Assembly: GCF_946478805.1 (NCBI RefSeq)
Contig: NZ_CAMLDC010000005.1
Location: 62,001-126,000 of the forward strand
Reading direction: 5' to 3'
DNA length: 64,000 nt
Source: an uncultured Fluviicola sp.
GTDB taxonomy: Bacteria > Bacteroidota > Bacteroidia > Flavobacteriales > Crocinitomicaceae
Every line of letters starts with the position of its first letter. The stretch's first letter is position 1. Below the pieces are notes generated by a model that did no database searches, was not told where the DNA came from, and saw only the letters and a program-made list of their open reading frames with translations. Of this stretch, positions 1 through 9,100 are shown one piece after another. A program made the position numbers and the translations under genes.

Positions 1-842
1 TGGTCGAAACCGATGTAGATTGGGAAATGGAAGGAGTTCGATTCTTCGCTCCGCAACGAGGTGATAAAAAAGCATTGATCGATTTGTCGCTTCGCAATGC
101 GAAAGTCTATCGTTTGGAAAAAATCAAACAGGAAAAAATCAAGGATCCTGAAAAACATACCAATCGTATTTTGGAAACCATGAAAACCGATTTGCGACTG
201 AAGGAATTACCTGTTCATATCGAGTGTTTCGATAATTCGAATATTCAAGGAACCAATCCCGTTTCTGCCTGCGTTGTTTTCAAGGATGCCAAACCGAGCA
301 AGAAAGATTACCGCCATTTCAACGTTCAAACCGTTGAAGGTCCGGATGATTTTGCAACCATGCGCGAAGCAGTTTACAGACGCTACAGGAGACTCCTGGA
401 GGAAGAACAACCCTTGCCACAACTTATCATCATTGACGGAGGGAAAGGGCAACTTAGCGCAGCCTTGGAAGCCTTGGAAAAATTGGATCTGCGGGGAAAA
501 ATAGCCATTATCGGCATTGCGAAACGATTGGAAGAATTGTTTTATCCGGGAGACAGTTTGCCCTTATACCTTGATAAACGCTCGGAAACCTTAAAAGTGA
601 TCCAGCATTTGCGCAATGAAGCGCATCGTTTTGGAATTACGCATCACCGGAACCGCAGAAGTAAAAGTGCATTAAATAATGAACTGGAAACCATTCCGGG
701 AATTGGCGAAAAAACCGTCCAGGACCTGATAAGGGCATTCAAATCCGTGAAACGCGTGAAAGAGCAAAACGAGGAAAGTTTGGCTTCGGTCGTTGGGAAA
801 GCGAAGGCGAAGGTGATTATCACGTTTTTCGGATCTAATTAA
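1..842 (+). CDS. uvrC: UvrABC excinuclease subunit C, C-terminal part (5' end outside window)
   Basis: The reading frame is open from base 3, so the gene starts before the window and about 280 C-terminal residues are visible. UvrC makes the two incisions beside a UvrB-bound lesion in nucleotide excision repair. Visible are the UvrC RNase H-like endonuclease domain (IECFDNSNIQG, then LIIIDGGKGQL with the acidic metal ligands, and the HLRNEAHRFGI stretch) and a C-terminal helix-hairpin-helix (IPGIGEKT). The ATG at 27 is internal. The stop overlaps by 3-4 bases the stop of the convergent lipoprotein gene, so the two genes meet tail to tail with no room for a separate terminator. Confidence 0.95.
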   Translation, partial: VETDVDWEMEGVRFFAPQRGDKKALIDLSLRNAKVYRLEKIKQEKIKDPEKHTNRILETMKTDLRLKELPVHIECFDNSNIQGTNPVSACVVFKDAKPSKKDYRHFNVQTVEGPDDFATMREAVYRRYRRLLEEEQPLPQLIIIDGGKGQLSAALEALEKLDLRGKIAIIGIAKRLEELFYPGDSLPLYLDKRSETLKVIQHLRNEAHRFGITHHRNRRSKSALNNELETIPGIGEKTVQDLIRAFKSVKRVKEQNEESLASVVGKAKAKVIITFFGSN

Positions 843-1504
843 GCTAGCATCATAATCAAAAAAAGCCCCAACCCTGCGAGTACGATTCCACCAAAGATAA
901 TCGCCGGTATTACGAACCCGTAACTCAGCTTTTTCAATCGGTACTTCTCCGGATGCTTTCTAAGAGAATGGATCATGAAAAACGCGAAAATCATTGCCAA
1001 GAAAAAAAACACTACAACACCAATCAGAGCTTCAGCATAGAATGTGACGAAGAAAATAAAAACAATCCCGATGCTCCACGCTCCCCAAATCGCCCAGGTC
1101 AGTGGATGCATTCGTGGTTTAACGGTTTCATCCTTTTTTGCTTCTTCTTCCTTAGTTTTCCCAGGTGATTTTATTTGTTTTGGCTCCAAGTTTCTTCTAA
1201 CAGAATGACCGGTTGGTGGATTTTTAGTTTCTATCCGAGTTTTCGTGTTTTCAGGATGTACTTCACTTTTCACTTTCACAATCTCTTCACTCAAAACCAA
1301 AGAATCTGAATCCCCTTTGTTTTCAGGGACAAGATCGTTTTCTGCCATCTGCAGTTTTATTCGCTCTTTCTGCGAATCACTCTCTTTCATTTTCCGGTTC
1401 CATTCAATGTGATACCCGTTTCCAAAATGCCGTTTTGTAATGGTGCACGAACAGAAAACTGTGCTCATGGAAAAAATCAGTAGTAGTAAATTCAAGTGTT
1501 TCAT
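839..1504 (-). CDS. Lipoprotein with C-terminal membrane segments, paralogue of 20217-20858
   Basis: I do not recognise a named family. A 19-residue hydrophobic leader ends in a lipobox (VFCSC) and the Cys is followed at once by TITKRHFGNGYHIEWN. A charged Lys/Glu-rich linker of about 90 residues follows, then SVRRNLE, then three or four hydrophobic segments filling the last 85 residues. The same order (lipobox, CTI-KR-F-NG-I-WN, acidic linker, RR-LE, membrane segments) is found in the protein at 20217-20858, so the two are paralogues. A lipid-anchored N-terminus together with C-terminal transmembrane helices suggests an inner-membrane protein. Function unknown. Confidence 0.8.
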   Translation of the reverse strand: MKHLNLLLLIFSMSTVFCSCTITKRHFGNGYHIEWNRKMKESDSQKERIKLQMAENDLVPENKGDSDSLVLSEEIVKVKSEVHPENTKTRIETKNPPTGHSVRRNLEPKQIKSPGKTKEEEAKKDETVKPRMHPLTWAIWGAWSIGIVFIFFVTFYAEALIGVVVFFFLAMIFAFFMIHSLRKHPEKYRLKKLSYGFVIPAIIFGGIVLAGLGLFLIMMLA

Positions 1505-1638
1505 AACTTATCTTTCGACAAAGGAATGAAAACCAAAGCTGACAGAAGTTGCGATTTCCCGTACTCCATTTTAGTAAGTACGTTTTATTACCTTTTGTTC
1601 AGAAAATTGAATTCTGGAACTTTTGAACTTGATAATCT

Positions 1639-3981
1639 TTACATCTTATAACTCAATTGCAGCATGAACGTTCTCGGAGCTTGAACATCTCCAGGTCTGG
1701 TCATGTATTCCGCATTGGCAATGTTATTGAGTATAAAAGCCACCTTGTATTTTTCCTTGTAGGTATACCCGATCCGTGCATCAAAAACAATCGTCACTCC
1801 ATTGTGTTCTGCCCGGTAATCTTTCAGTCCTGGAAGGATTTGTTGACCCAAAATACCGTTTTCGAAGATTGCATCGATATTTTTCATGTAGCTATTCAAA
1901 CGCATGGATCCACCAATACTTATTCCTTTATATTCCAATTGAAGATCCGCTTTCGCCAAATGATTGAAGCGATATTTTAAAAGGTTTGATGAAGTGTCTG
2001 AAAATGTCGAGCGATAAACAGAATCCCGATTTTTCGAGATTGGATTCATATAGGTATAACCCAATAAAGCTAAAACCCGTATTGGTCCTATGTATCCTTC
2101 ACCCGAGATGGAAATTTCTGCTCCTGTAATCTCTGCCGATTCTGCATTTTGGGCTCTAAAACCAAACCATTTTTTATAGTAACCCGGTGCATTTGGATTC
2201 AAACTGAATGGAATAGAATCCGGTTTGTAGAACCCGAAAGTGAATTCCATCATATTGTCGTAGTGATTAATGAATCCCGCAACGTCTACAAATCCCTTCC
2301 ATTTTCCTATTTTCACTCCTTGTTTTACACCGATTTCTGCCGCCCATCCGGTTTCAGGTTTCACTGCCGGGTTTGCAAAAATGAGCAGTCCACCAACTGA
2401 AGTCGTAGTATATCTTTCCGCTACGCTCGGATAGCGAACCCCTTGTCCGAAAGAAGCACGCAAATGAGTATGTTTCGCAACAGCATAATGGATTCCCGCG
2501 CGGATGATCGGTCTGATTGGAATTTTCGTCGTGGAATCCTTTCCAAAATAATAATATGAATCTCCTTGTCTCCCATCCTGTTGAAAATACTCCCCGCGAA
2601 CTCCGGCAACAATGTTCAATCTTTTCCAGTTCTTCTCGCCTTGCAGATAAAGCGCTCCATTCAGTGATTTATGATCGCCAAATAAATAAGAGGTTACTTG
2701 ATTCGCAATAGCCGTGACTCCGGTTGTAAGCACCCACGAATTATTGTTCCATCCACGTTGAAATTGATAATCTCCATACCAAACTTCCGATTTCGAGCTT
2801 TGGGAAAGGTTCGTATAATTCTTATTGTCAATAAAGTAAAGTCGGCCTTTCAATTGATGCTTGTTCCCAAACTTATCAATATATTTTACCGTAGGATCTA
2901 CAGATACACGCACTCCGCGATTGTACGTCAAGCTGGAGCTGGCAAGGCTCGTATCCGCACCGCCGAAAGGTTGGTAAGCAAAGGAGTCGCTTTGCCAGAT
3001 AATGAAATTTCCGGCTTTTTGCAGTTGTGCATTCCAACCTAGTGACATTTTGAAATTTTTGATATTCTTTGGCCTGTAGCTGATCGTTCCGTTGAATCGT
3101 CCGCGGTCTTCAGTTTCTCCTTGGCGATAACCGTCATTGCTGTAGCCATACGCTCCAAGTGTCAATCCAAAGCGACCGAATTGTTTTGAAAAAGTAAGAT
3201 CTCCCTGCGAAAATCCCGGGTTTTTATTCCACCACTTCAAGGTTGAACGTTTCGGATTATCGTAAATTCCTCCTTGAAGTTGTACATTCAGGCTTGCCTT
3301 TTCAGTTGGTTCGCGCTCAATCAGGGAAATCATTCCATTCAAGGCTCCGGAACCATACAAGACGGAAGATGCTCCTTTGATCACTTCAATCTGTTGCACA
3401 TTCTCAATCGGAATCGAGTTCCATTTCGCATCTCCTGCATCAGCTGAAAGAAGCGGAATTTCATTCCATAAAACCAACACCCGGCTTCCTGCTCCATAAG
3501 TAAACCCGCTTCCCCCGCGAATACTTACCTGTCCATCCATCGCATAAGCTCCGGGAACCTGGTCAACTGCTTGTTCCAAATCCGTTATCCCTTTATTGGT
3601 TATTAATTCAGGTTTGATGATGTCAAGCGAAATTGTCAGTTCCTGCACCGATTGCTGCCTGCGGGATGCAGCCACAACTACGGGTCCAAGATCCTGAACA
3701 GGTGCCAATGGTCTGAGTTGAATCACTTCGATCCGGGTAGAAATAATCCGGATTGTGTCTGAATAATAATCCAATGCAGAAATAATACAAGTCGCCGGAA
3801 GCGAATCCAACTTTAGGGAAAACTCCCCGTTTTCATTCGTTAAAGCCTGCGCTCCACCATTAATTTTCACTTGCGCGAAAGGGATTGGTTCCCTCGTTTC
3901 AACATTCAAAACCCTTCCTGCGATTTCTTGCGAAAAAAGTGTAATTGGAGCCAAAAAAAGTAGGAGTAGTACTTGCTTCAT
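1639..3981 (-). CDS. TonB-dependent outer-membrane receptor with carboxypeptidase-like N-terminal domain
   Basis: About 780 residues. A signal peptide (MKQVLLLLFLAP to TLFSQ) is followed by a carboxypeptidase-regulatory-like beta-sandwich (AGRVLNVETREPIPFAQV), a plug domain (VVVAASRR, VSIRGGSGFTYG, VEVIKGASSVLYGSGALNG-like) and a long beta-barrel ending in FMLQLSYKM with the usual terminal aromatic. Such receptors take up siderophores, vitamin B12 or glycans using TonB energy; the substrate cannot be read here because there is no SusD, heme or cobalamin gene alongside. I chose ATG 3981: the longer frame begins with a TTG eight codons upstream and would add charged residues before the signal peptide. 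Divergent from dprA, with only about 44 bases between starts. Confidence 0.9.
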   Translation of the reverse strand: MKQVLLLLFLAPITLFSQEIAGRVLNVETREPIPFAQVKINGGAQALTNENGEFSLKLDSLPATCIISALDYYSDTIRIISTRIEVIQLRPLAPVQDLGPVVVAASRRQQSVQELTISLDIIKPELITNKGITDLEQAVDQVPGAYAMDGQVSIRGGSGFTYGAGSRVLVLWNEIPLLSADAGDAKWNSIPIENVQQIEVIKGASSVLYGSGALNGMISLIEREPTEKASLNVQLQGGIYDNPKRSTLKWWNKNPGFSQGDLTFSKQFGRFGLTLGAYGYSNDGYRQGETEDRGRFNGTISYRPKNIKNFKMSLGWNAQLQKAGNFIIWQSDSFAYQPFGGADTSLASSSLTYNRGVRVSVDPTVKYIDKFGNKHQLKGRLYFIDNKNYTNLSQSSKSEVWYGDYQFQRGWNNNSWVLTTGVTAIANQVTSYLFGDHKSLNGALYLQGEKNWKRLNIVAGVRGEYFQQDGRQGDSYYYFGKDSTTKIPIRPIIRAGIHYAVAKHTHLRASFGQGVRYPSVAERYTTTSVGGLLIFANPAVKPETGWAAEIGVKQGVKIGKWKGFVDVAGFINHYDNMMEFTFGFYKPDSIPFSLNPNAPGYYKKWFGFRAQNAESAEITGAEISISGEGYIGPIRVLALLGYTYMNPISKNRDSVYRSTFSDTSSNLLKYRFNHLAKADLQLEYKGISIGGSMRLNSYMKNIDAIFENGILGQQILPGLKDYRAEHNGVTIVFDARIGYTYKEKYKVAFILNNIANAEYMTRPGDVQAPRTFMLQLSYKM

Positions 3982-4025
3982 AAAGCTAATTTTTCTTATA
4001 TTCAAGAGACCAAAGTACCAAAAAA

Positions 4026-5129
4026 TTGAATTTTACAACTATTCATCATCAAATTGCACTTACCTTTTTAAGTGGTATCGGAAGTCGAAGAGCCCGGGTT
4101 ATTATTTCTCATTTCAATGACCTGGAAGCATTTTTTTCAGAGAAACGTTTGAATCTCGCTAAAATACCCGGAATACCTGCTGACTTTGTGTCCTTGAAGT
4201 TGCGCCTGAATGCATTGACAGAAGCCGACAAGGTTCTTCAGGAACTGGAGCGAATTGGTGGAAAAACGGTTTTTTTTACGGAAAAGAATTATCCGCGAAG
4301 GTTGAAGCAATGCAGCGATGCACCGCTTTTACTTTACAGTAAAGGAAACATTGAATGGAATCCTCCTAAGCTGATTTCCATAGTTGGAACGCGTCACGCA
4401 ACAGATTATGGAAAGACACTTACACATGAATTACTGGAAGGGTTGAAGGGGTATAATGTAACGATCGTTAGCGGAATGGCATATGGAATTGACATTCATG
4501 CCCACTTGGAAGCACTGAAACAGAATCTTCCGACTTGGGGTGTCCTGGGTCATGGATTAGCCAAAATGTATCCGAGTGAGCACCGGAAAATTGCAGAAAG
4601 AATGTTGGAAACAGGCGGGATTATCAGTGAATTCATTCCTTCCCAAAAAGCAGAGCCTGCACACTTTCCCATGCGTAACCGGATTGTAGCCGGTTTGACT
4701 GATGCAACCATTGTTATTGAAAGCGGTGAAAAAGGAGGTTCATTGATCACCGCTAACCTGGCCGCAGACTATAACCGCGATGTTTTTGCCTATCCGGGCG
4801 ATGTTACGAGACCCTTTTCCCTGGGTTGCCTGAACCTCATTCAAAAAAACCAAGCCATGCTGATCCGAAACGCCTCCGACCTCATCCAAGGGATGAATTG
4901 GCAAATGGAAGAACCTGTTCAAGGACAACAACGCTCCCTGTTTGTGGATCTTAATCTTAGGGAAGAAAAAATCATTTCCGTCCTGAAAACAAAGTCTGAA
5001 CTGACATTGGATACCATCGGTTACCTGTCTTCACTCACTGCCAGCGAAGTTTCCAGCGATTTGCTGAGCCTGGAATTCAAGGGTCTGGTGCGCTCGCTTC
5101 CAGGAAGGCGCTTTCAACTAATACACTAA
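4026..5129 (+). CDS. dprA: DNA-processing protein DprA (Smf)
   Basis: DprA loads RecA on incoming single-stranded DNA during natural transformation. An N-terminal helical region (FLSGIGSRRARVIISHF, residues about 14-30) precedes the Rossmann-type DprA domain: SIVGTRHATDYG, IVSGMAYGIDIHAH, PMRNRIVAGL, ESGEKGGSLITA and FAYPGDV are the family signatures. A C-terminal winged helix (about residues 300-367, ITAYL-like LDTIGYLSSL) ends the protein. Length 367 is normal. The start is TTG: no ATG lies in frame before the conserved N-terminus. The next gene begins 54 bases downstream. Confidence 0.93.
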   Translation: MNFTTIHHQIALTFLSGIGSRRARVIISHFNDLEAFFSEKRLNLAKIPGIPADFVSLKLRLNALTEADKVLQELERIGGKTVFFTEKNYPRRLKQCSDAPLLLYSKGNIEWNPPKLISIVGTRHATDYGKTLTHELLEGLKGYNVTIVSGMAYGIDIHAHLEALKQNLPTWGVLGHGLAKMYPSEHRKIAERMLETGGIISEFIPSQKAEPAHFPMRNRIVAGLTDATIVIESGEKGGSLITANLAADYNRDVFAYPGDVTRPFSLGCLNLIQKNQAMLIRNASDLIQGMNWQMEEPVQGQQRSLFVDLNLREEKIISVLKTKSELTLDTIGYLSSLTASEVSSDLLSLEFKGLVRSLPGRRFQLIH

Positions 5130-5183
5130 AGAACAAGTTTGTTTGCCGTTAAATTTCTATTTTAGGAGCCATAAACTAGAAAA

Positions 5184-6380
5184 ATGAAAAAACATCTTTT
5201 ATTTGGAGCCTTGGCTCTAAGTACCCAAATTGCCTTCGGCCAAACAGTAACAAACGCTCCTGATAGTAAATACCAATTCACCAAAGTTGTTCAGCTAGAT
5301 GCAAATCCGGTAGAAAATCAAGGAATGACCGGAACTTGCTGGAGTTTTTCCTCTTTGTCTTTCTTTGAAAGTGAATTGATCCGCATGGGTCATAAAAATC
5401 CGGCTGAGTTATCGGAAATGTACATCGTTCGTAAAGCATATGAATCAAAAGCCGATCGTTTTATCCGAATGGACGGGAAAATCAATTTTTCAGAAGGTGG
5501 TGCATTTCACGATATCCCTTATGTGATCAAGCGTTATGGAATTGTTCCTAAAAGTGTCTATACAGGCTTAACAAATGGAAAAACGACTTACAACCACGAA
5601 GAATTATTCGCTGTTTTGAATAGTTTCATGCAAACGGTTCTTGCAGAAGTTCAAAAAGGTCACGGGATTGGAACTGAGTGGAAAAAAGCATTTTCTTCCC
5701 TTTTGGATGCTTATTTAGGTCCGGATATTACAGAGTTCACTTTTGAAGGGAAAAAATACACTCCGATGACTTATGCCAATTCATTGGGATTGAAGATGAA
5801 CGATTATGTTTCAATTACCTCTTTCAGCAATGATCCTTTTTATGAGCCATGTGAAATTGCTATTCCGGACAACTGGGCTTGGGGAGACAGTTACAATGTT
5901 CCTTTGGAGGACATGGTTGCCATCGCTGAAAATGCATTGAAAAATGGATATACTTTGGCTTGGGGTGCTGACGTTTCAGAAAAAGGATTCAATTTCCGCC
6001 AGGGAATCGCAATCATCCCTGAAGATGAGTCAACGATCCAAACTCGTGGAAAAGACAATAAATCATTTAACGATGCAGGAGCTGCAAAAACATCCAATGC
6101 ATTTTTAGAGCCTGTGAAAGAGCAGACAATCACTCAAGAAAAACGCCAAGAGGGTTATGATGGAAAAGTAACAACTGATGATCACGGAATGCACATTGTC
6201 GGTTTGTTCAAAGATCAAAACGGAACCCGTTACTTTTTGGTTAAAAACTCTTGGGGTACAGACAATTTACCACAAGGTTATTTGTATGTTTCCGAACACT
6301 ATTTCCGCTTGAAAACAATCAACATTTTCTTGGATAAAGAGGGCTTGAGTAAGGAGGTGAAAAATAAACTAAAATTGTAA
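5184..6380 (+). CDS. Secreted C1-family cysteine peptidase (bleomycin hydrolase / PepC type)
   Basis: A signal peptide (MKKHLLFGALALSTQIAFGQ) precedes a papain-fold protease. The oxyanion Gln and catalytic Cys lie in NQGMTGTCWSFSS (Q46, C52), the catalytic His in DDHGMHIVG (H337) and the Asn in VKNSWGT (N355). The order and the ~400-residue length match the aminopeptidase C/bleomycin hydrolase subgroup, common as exported enzymes in Bacteroidota. Likely a periplasmic or surface peptidase. A weak promoter-like TATTTTAG lies about 30 bases before the ATG. Followed after 64 bases by the BlaI-type repressor, which has its own promoter. Confidence 0.9.
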   Translation: MKKHLLFGALALSTQIAFGQTVTNAPDSKYQFTKVVQLDANPVENQGMTGTCWSFSSLSFFESELIRMGHKNPAELSEMYIVRKAYESKADRFIRMDGKINFSEGGAFHDIPYVIKRYGIVPKSVYTGLTNGKTTYNHEELFAVLNSFMQTVLAEVQKGHGIGTEWKKAFSSLLDAYLGPDITEFTFEGKKYTPMTYANSLGLKMNDYVSITSFSNDPFYEPCEIAIPDNWAWGDSYNVPLEDMVAIAENALKNGYTLAWGADVSEKGFNFRQGIAIIPEDESTIQTRGKDNKSFNDAGAAKTSNAFLEPVKEQTITQEKRQEGYDGKVTTDDHGMHIVGLFKDQNGTRYFLVKNSWGTDNLPQGYLYVSEHYFRLKTINIFLDKEGLSKEVKNKLKL

Positions 6381-6388
6381 GTAAATTG

Positions 6389-6419
6389 TTGGTGAAGAAA
6401 ACTTTTTTTGTTAGATTTG
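6389..6419 (+). promoter_or_regulatory. Bacteroidota-type promoter for the BlaI-type gene
   Basis: TTG (6389-6391), a 20-base spacer and TAGATTTG (6412-6419) match the Bacteroidota sigma-A pattern TTTG-N19-21-TAnnTTTG. Transcription would start about 6425, 20 bases before the ATG at 6445. Confidence 0.6.
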
Positions 6420-6444
6420 ACACATTACCACAAACTAATATAAC

Positions 6445-6768
6445 ATGGAAAGACTAACACCCGCAGAAGAAAAGGTCATGTTACGCCTTTGGAAATTGGA
6501 GAAAGCAACAGTTAAGGAAATTGTTGATTTGTACCCAAACCCAAAGCCAGCCTACAATACCGTTTCAACAATTGTTCGAATCCTGGAACGTAAAAAATTC
6601 ATCAAACACAAACCAATGGGAAGAGGTTATATTTATCTTCCGAAGATTGGACGAGAACAGTACCGTGACTATTTGGCGGACTACATTTTGAAGTTTTACT
6701 TTGACGGAAGCCGAAACGAAATTGTTTCATTCTACAACAGTAATGTTACACTCAACGAAATTTTATAA
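6445..6768 (+). CDS. BlaI/MecI/CopY-family transcriptional repressor (orphan)
   Basis: 107 residues, mostly one winged helix-turn-helix: LTPAEEKVMLRLWKLEKATVKEIVDLYP then YNTVSTIVRILERKKFIKHKPMGRGYIYLP is the BlaI/MecI DNA-binding domain with recognition helix and wing. The C-terminal dimerisation helix is short (REQYRDYLADYILKFYFDG). BlaI repressors are normally relieved by cleavage after a membrane M56 sensor (BlaR1) is triggered. No BlaR1 or beta-lactamase gene is next to it, so the protease and the target genes must lie elsewhere, or regulation differs. A strong terminator follows, so it is monocistronic. Confidence 0.9.
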   Translation: MERLTPAEEKVMLRLWKLEKATVKEIVDLYPNPKPAYNTVSTIVRILERKKFIKHKPMGRGYIYLPKIGREQYRDYLADYILKFYFDGSRNEIVSFYNSNVTLNEIL

Positions 6769-6772
6769 TACA

Positions 6773-6800
6773 AAACCCCGATTGATCATCGGGGTTTTTT
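6773..6800 (+). terminator. Rho-independent terminator after the BlaI-type gene
   Basis: AAACCCCGAT (6773-6782), loop TGATC, ATCGGGGTTT (6788-6797): a perfect 10-bp stem running into a T-run, four bases after the stop codon. Confidence 0.9.
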
Positions 6801-6994
6801 GTTTTGGTCCGGAAGGAATTGTGGTTAGGTTAGGCTGCCTAAAATTTAAGTGACCAGGTTAGGTTGATCTTCCGGAATAAGAAACAAATTGGTACTTTGA
6901 ATCTTACTTGAATACAAAGTTAAGGTGTGAGTTCGTAAGGGATTTACGAGATACATCGTATTCCCAAAAAAGCACCTGAATAAAGCAATTTTTC

Positions 6995-9100
6995 CTATTC
7001 GATAATCAACCGCGTAAGGAACCTGGAATTGTTTTGTGTAACTTCTACCAGATAGCATCCTGATTTCAGGTCCGCTTCCAATTGAATTTCACTTCCAGAC
7101 AAAGCAATCGCCAATTCTTTTTGATAAACTTGTTTTCCTTGTAAGTCTGTAATCTTTAATTTCGAGTTTGAAAAATTCAATCCTGAAATCGTAATCTTTT
7201 CTCCTTTTTGAGAAGGATTTGGAAATACGTTGATCGCCGACAATTCAGAGTCTGAAATTCCCAAAACCCCATCGATTACAAAATTATCTATATAGAGATT
7301 GTTGGAATAATTGGAAGCTACAAATTCAAATTTGAAGCGCGTTTTCGTATCGCTTGCGGTACTTGTAAATGCAAATGAAGCATTTTTCCATTGATTTTGG
7401 CCAGGAATGAAACTGGCACTCTGAGGAGCGAAAACACTAACCAATGCTGTGTCTTCAATGATCTTCTTCTGAATCCAGGTTTTTCCGCAATCTCTTGAAT
7501 AATAGACTTTAAGGATTTCCGTTGCTGAATCCGGAATAGCGGAACAGCCAAAAGCATAATCAAATGAAACAGTCACTCCTGTTGTATTCGATAAGTCAAA
7601 AGCAGGTGAAACCAGGTTATCCTTACTTAAATTAATCTGCTGCATCGTGGAAGAATAACATGGAAGGGTTGTATCCGGTTCATAGTGATTTCCCAGTAGG
7701 AAACATCCTGTATTCTGAATACCATTTGTCCCTATCCGTTGGAAATAACCACTGCCATTGTCCGTGTTCTGGCTTTGCCAAAAATCTCCAGAAACATCAA
7801 AATTCTGAACGGTAGGACCGGCAAATTCCGCCCAGCTTCCGCTTACATAAACAATTCCGGATTTGGTTGTCGCGTTAGAACCGTTGGCATTGGTTGTCGT
7901 AAGTGTCATATCATAATAGCCGGGAGCCATGTAGGCAACTTTTGGATTTGGAAGTGACGAAGTTGAAGGGTTTCCTCCGGGAAAAGACCATTGATAGCTT
8001 ATTGCATTGAGTTGTCCTGAAGCATTAAAGACCTTCACCGAATCTCCGACACAAGTTAGAGTGCTAAGGAAACTCGAACTGATTCCGGTTTGAATACTGA
8101 AATCGGAAGAAGGAAGTGCCAACGAAACTGGTGCCGGACCAGGGCCCGTTCCGGTTGCAACCAGGTTTGAATCGGTCCACAATTGATTTCTTCCATAAAA
8201 CGGACTTTCAGCAACATTTCTCATCAACTCTACCTGACCCAAGGTAAACATTCTCTGACAGTAAGAGAATTCCATGAAATTCTCAACATTATCCCGTGGG
8301 TCAAATCCCCAATAGGCAAAGCTGGCTGCGTCATTGCTATCATCGCAGGAATTCATATTCATATTGCACCAACTATTCCCTTTTGAGACCGGTGTATCAG
8401 CAATCCCATCGGAATAATTGCACGTTTGACCAATTTCCTGATTTCCCCAGGTATGGAACAACCCGAAATAATGTCCCATTTCATGTGTCAGAGAATGTTT
8501 CAATTGAACCTGGCTCGTCCCGATCGAACCTACATAGTCATTCAAAATAATAATTCCCTGATTGCAAGGGTTCAAACTTATCAATGGATTACTCGTAAAT
8601 CCAAATATTCCGGGAAGTGTCGATTTTACTACCCAGATATTCACATACTTTTCAGGATCCCATGCGTTAATCATTGCTGTTTCATTTCCCACATTTGTCA
8701 ATGGAGATGCAATGCGATCAATTCCGGTTGTCGCGTTACCATAGGGATCAATAGTCGCCAGGCGAAATTCGAAATTCACATTCCCGCGGATCGTATCAAA
8801 AGGAGCTGTTATAATTGTGGAGTCCGCATTCAATCTCCGAAAATCTTCATTCAAAGTAACAATTGCATCCTGAATTTGGAGATCCGGAATATTCTCAGAT
8901 CCATATTGATGCAATACATGAAAAACCACAGGAATGATTTTCAGATCCGTTGATTTTTGAGTCTGTGTTAATAGCGATTCGATTTGCTTGAGCGATTCGG
9001 TGGTCGGATCCGAATGATTGCAGGTAAGTCCTCCTCCTTGTCCCAAACAATTTAGTGACAGTGTAAAGAGAATGCAACACCCTGAAAAGATTGATTTCAT
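6995..9100 (-). CDS. Secreted M43 (pappalysin/cytophagalysin) metalloprotease with PKD domain and T9SS tail
   Basis: 701 residues with a signal peptide (to NCLGQ). The zinc site is HEMGHYFGLFH (206-216), the HExxHxxGxxH motif of M43, with a Met-turn in NFMEFSYC (about 274-281). A PKD-type Ig-like domain (VKVFNASGQLNAISYQWSFPGG, about 365-430) follows, then a jelly-roll-like region, and a C-terminal type IX secretion sorting domain (INVFPNPSQ..., LKITDLQGKQV, LKSGCYLVEV) ending LTRLIIE. This predicts export by Sec, passage through the T9SS and surface attachment or release after tail cleavage; the job is digestion of extracellular protein. Monocistronic by spacing. Confidence 0.93.
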   Translation of the reverse strand: MKSIFSGCCILFTLSLNCLGQGGGLTCNHSDPTTESLKQIESLLTQTQKSTDLKIIPVVFHVLHQYGSENIPDLQIQDAIVTLNEDFRRLNADSTIITAPFDTIRGNVNFEFRLATIDPYGNATTGIDRIASPLTNVGNETAMINAWDPEKYVNIWVVKSTLPGIFGFTSNPLISLNPCNQGIIILNDYVGSIGTSQVQLKHSLTHEMGHYFGLFHTWGNQEIGQTCNYSDGIADTPVSKGNSWCNMNMNSCDDSNDAASFAYWGFDPRDNVENFMEFSYCQRMFTLGQVELMRNVAESPFYGRNQLWTDSNLVATGTGPGPAPVSLALPSSDFSIQTGISSSFLSTLTCVGDSVKVFNASGQLNAISYQWSFPGGNPSTSSLPNPKVAYMAPGYYDMTLTTTNANGSNATTKSGIVYVSGSWAEFAGPTVQNFDVSGDFWQSQNTDNGSGYFQRIGTNGIQNTGCFLLGNHYEPDTTLPCYSSTMQQINLSKDNLVSPAFDLSNTTGVTVSFDYAFGCSAIPDSATEILKVYYSRDCGKTWIQKKIIEDTALVSVFAPQSASFIPGQNQWKNASFAFTSTASDTKTRFKFEFVASNYSNNLYIDNFVIDGVLGISDSELSAINVFPNPSQKGEKITISGLNFSNSKLKITDLQGKQVYQKELAIALSGSEIQLEADLKSGCYLVEVTQNNSRFLTRLIIE

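Noticed and set aside
8426..8953. 175-codon plus-strand frame inside the M43 protease
   Set aside because: Antisense shadow of a protease with intact active site; composition is that of a reversed frame.
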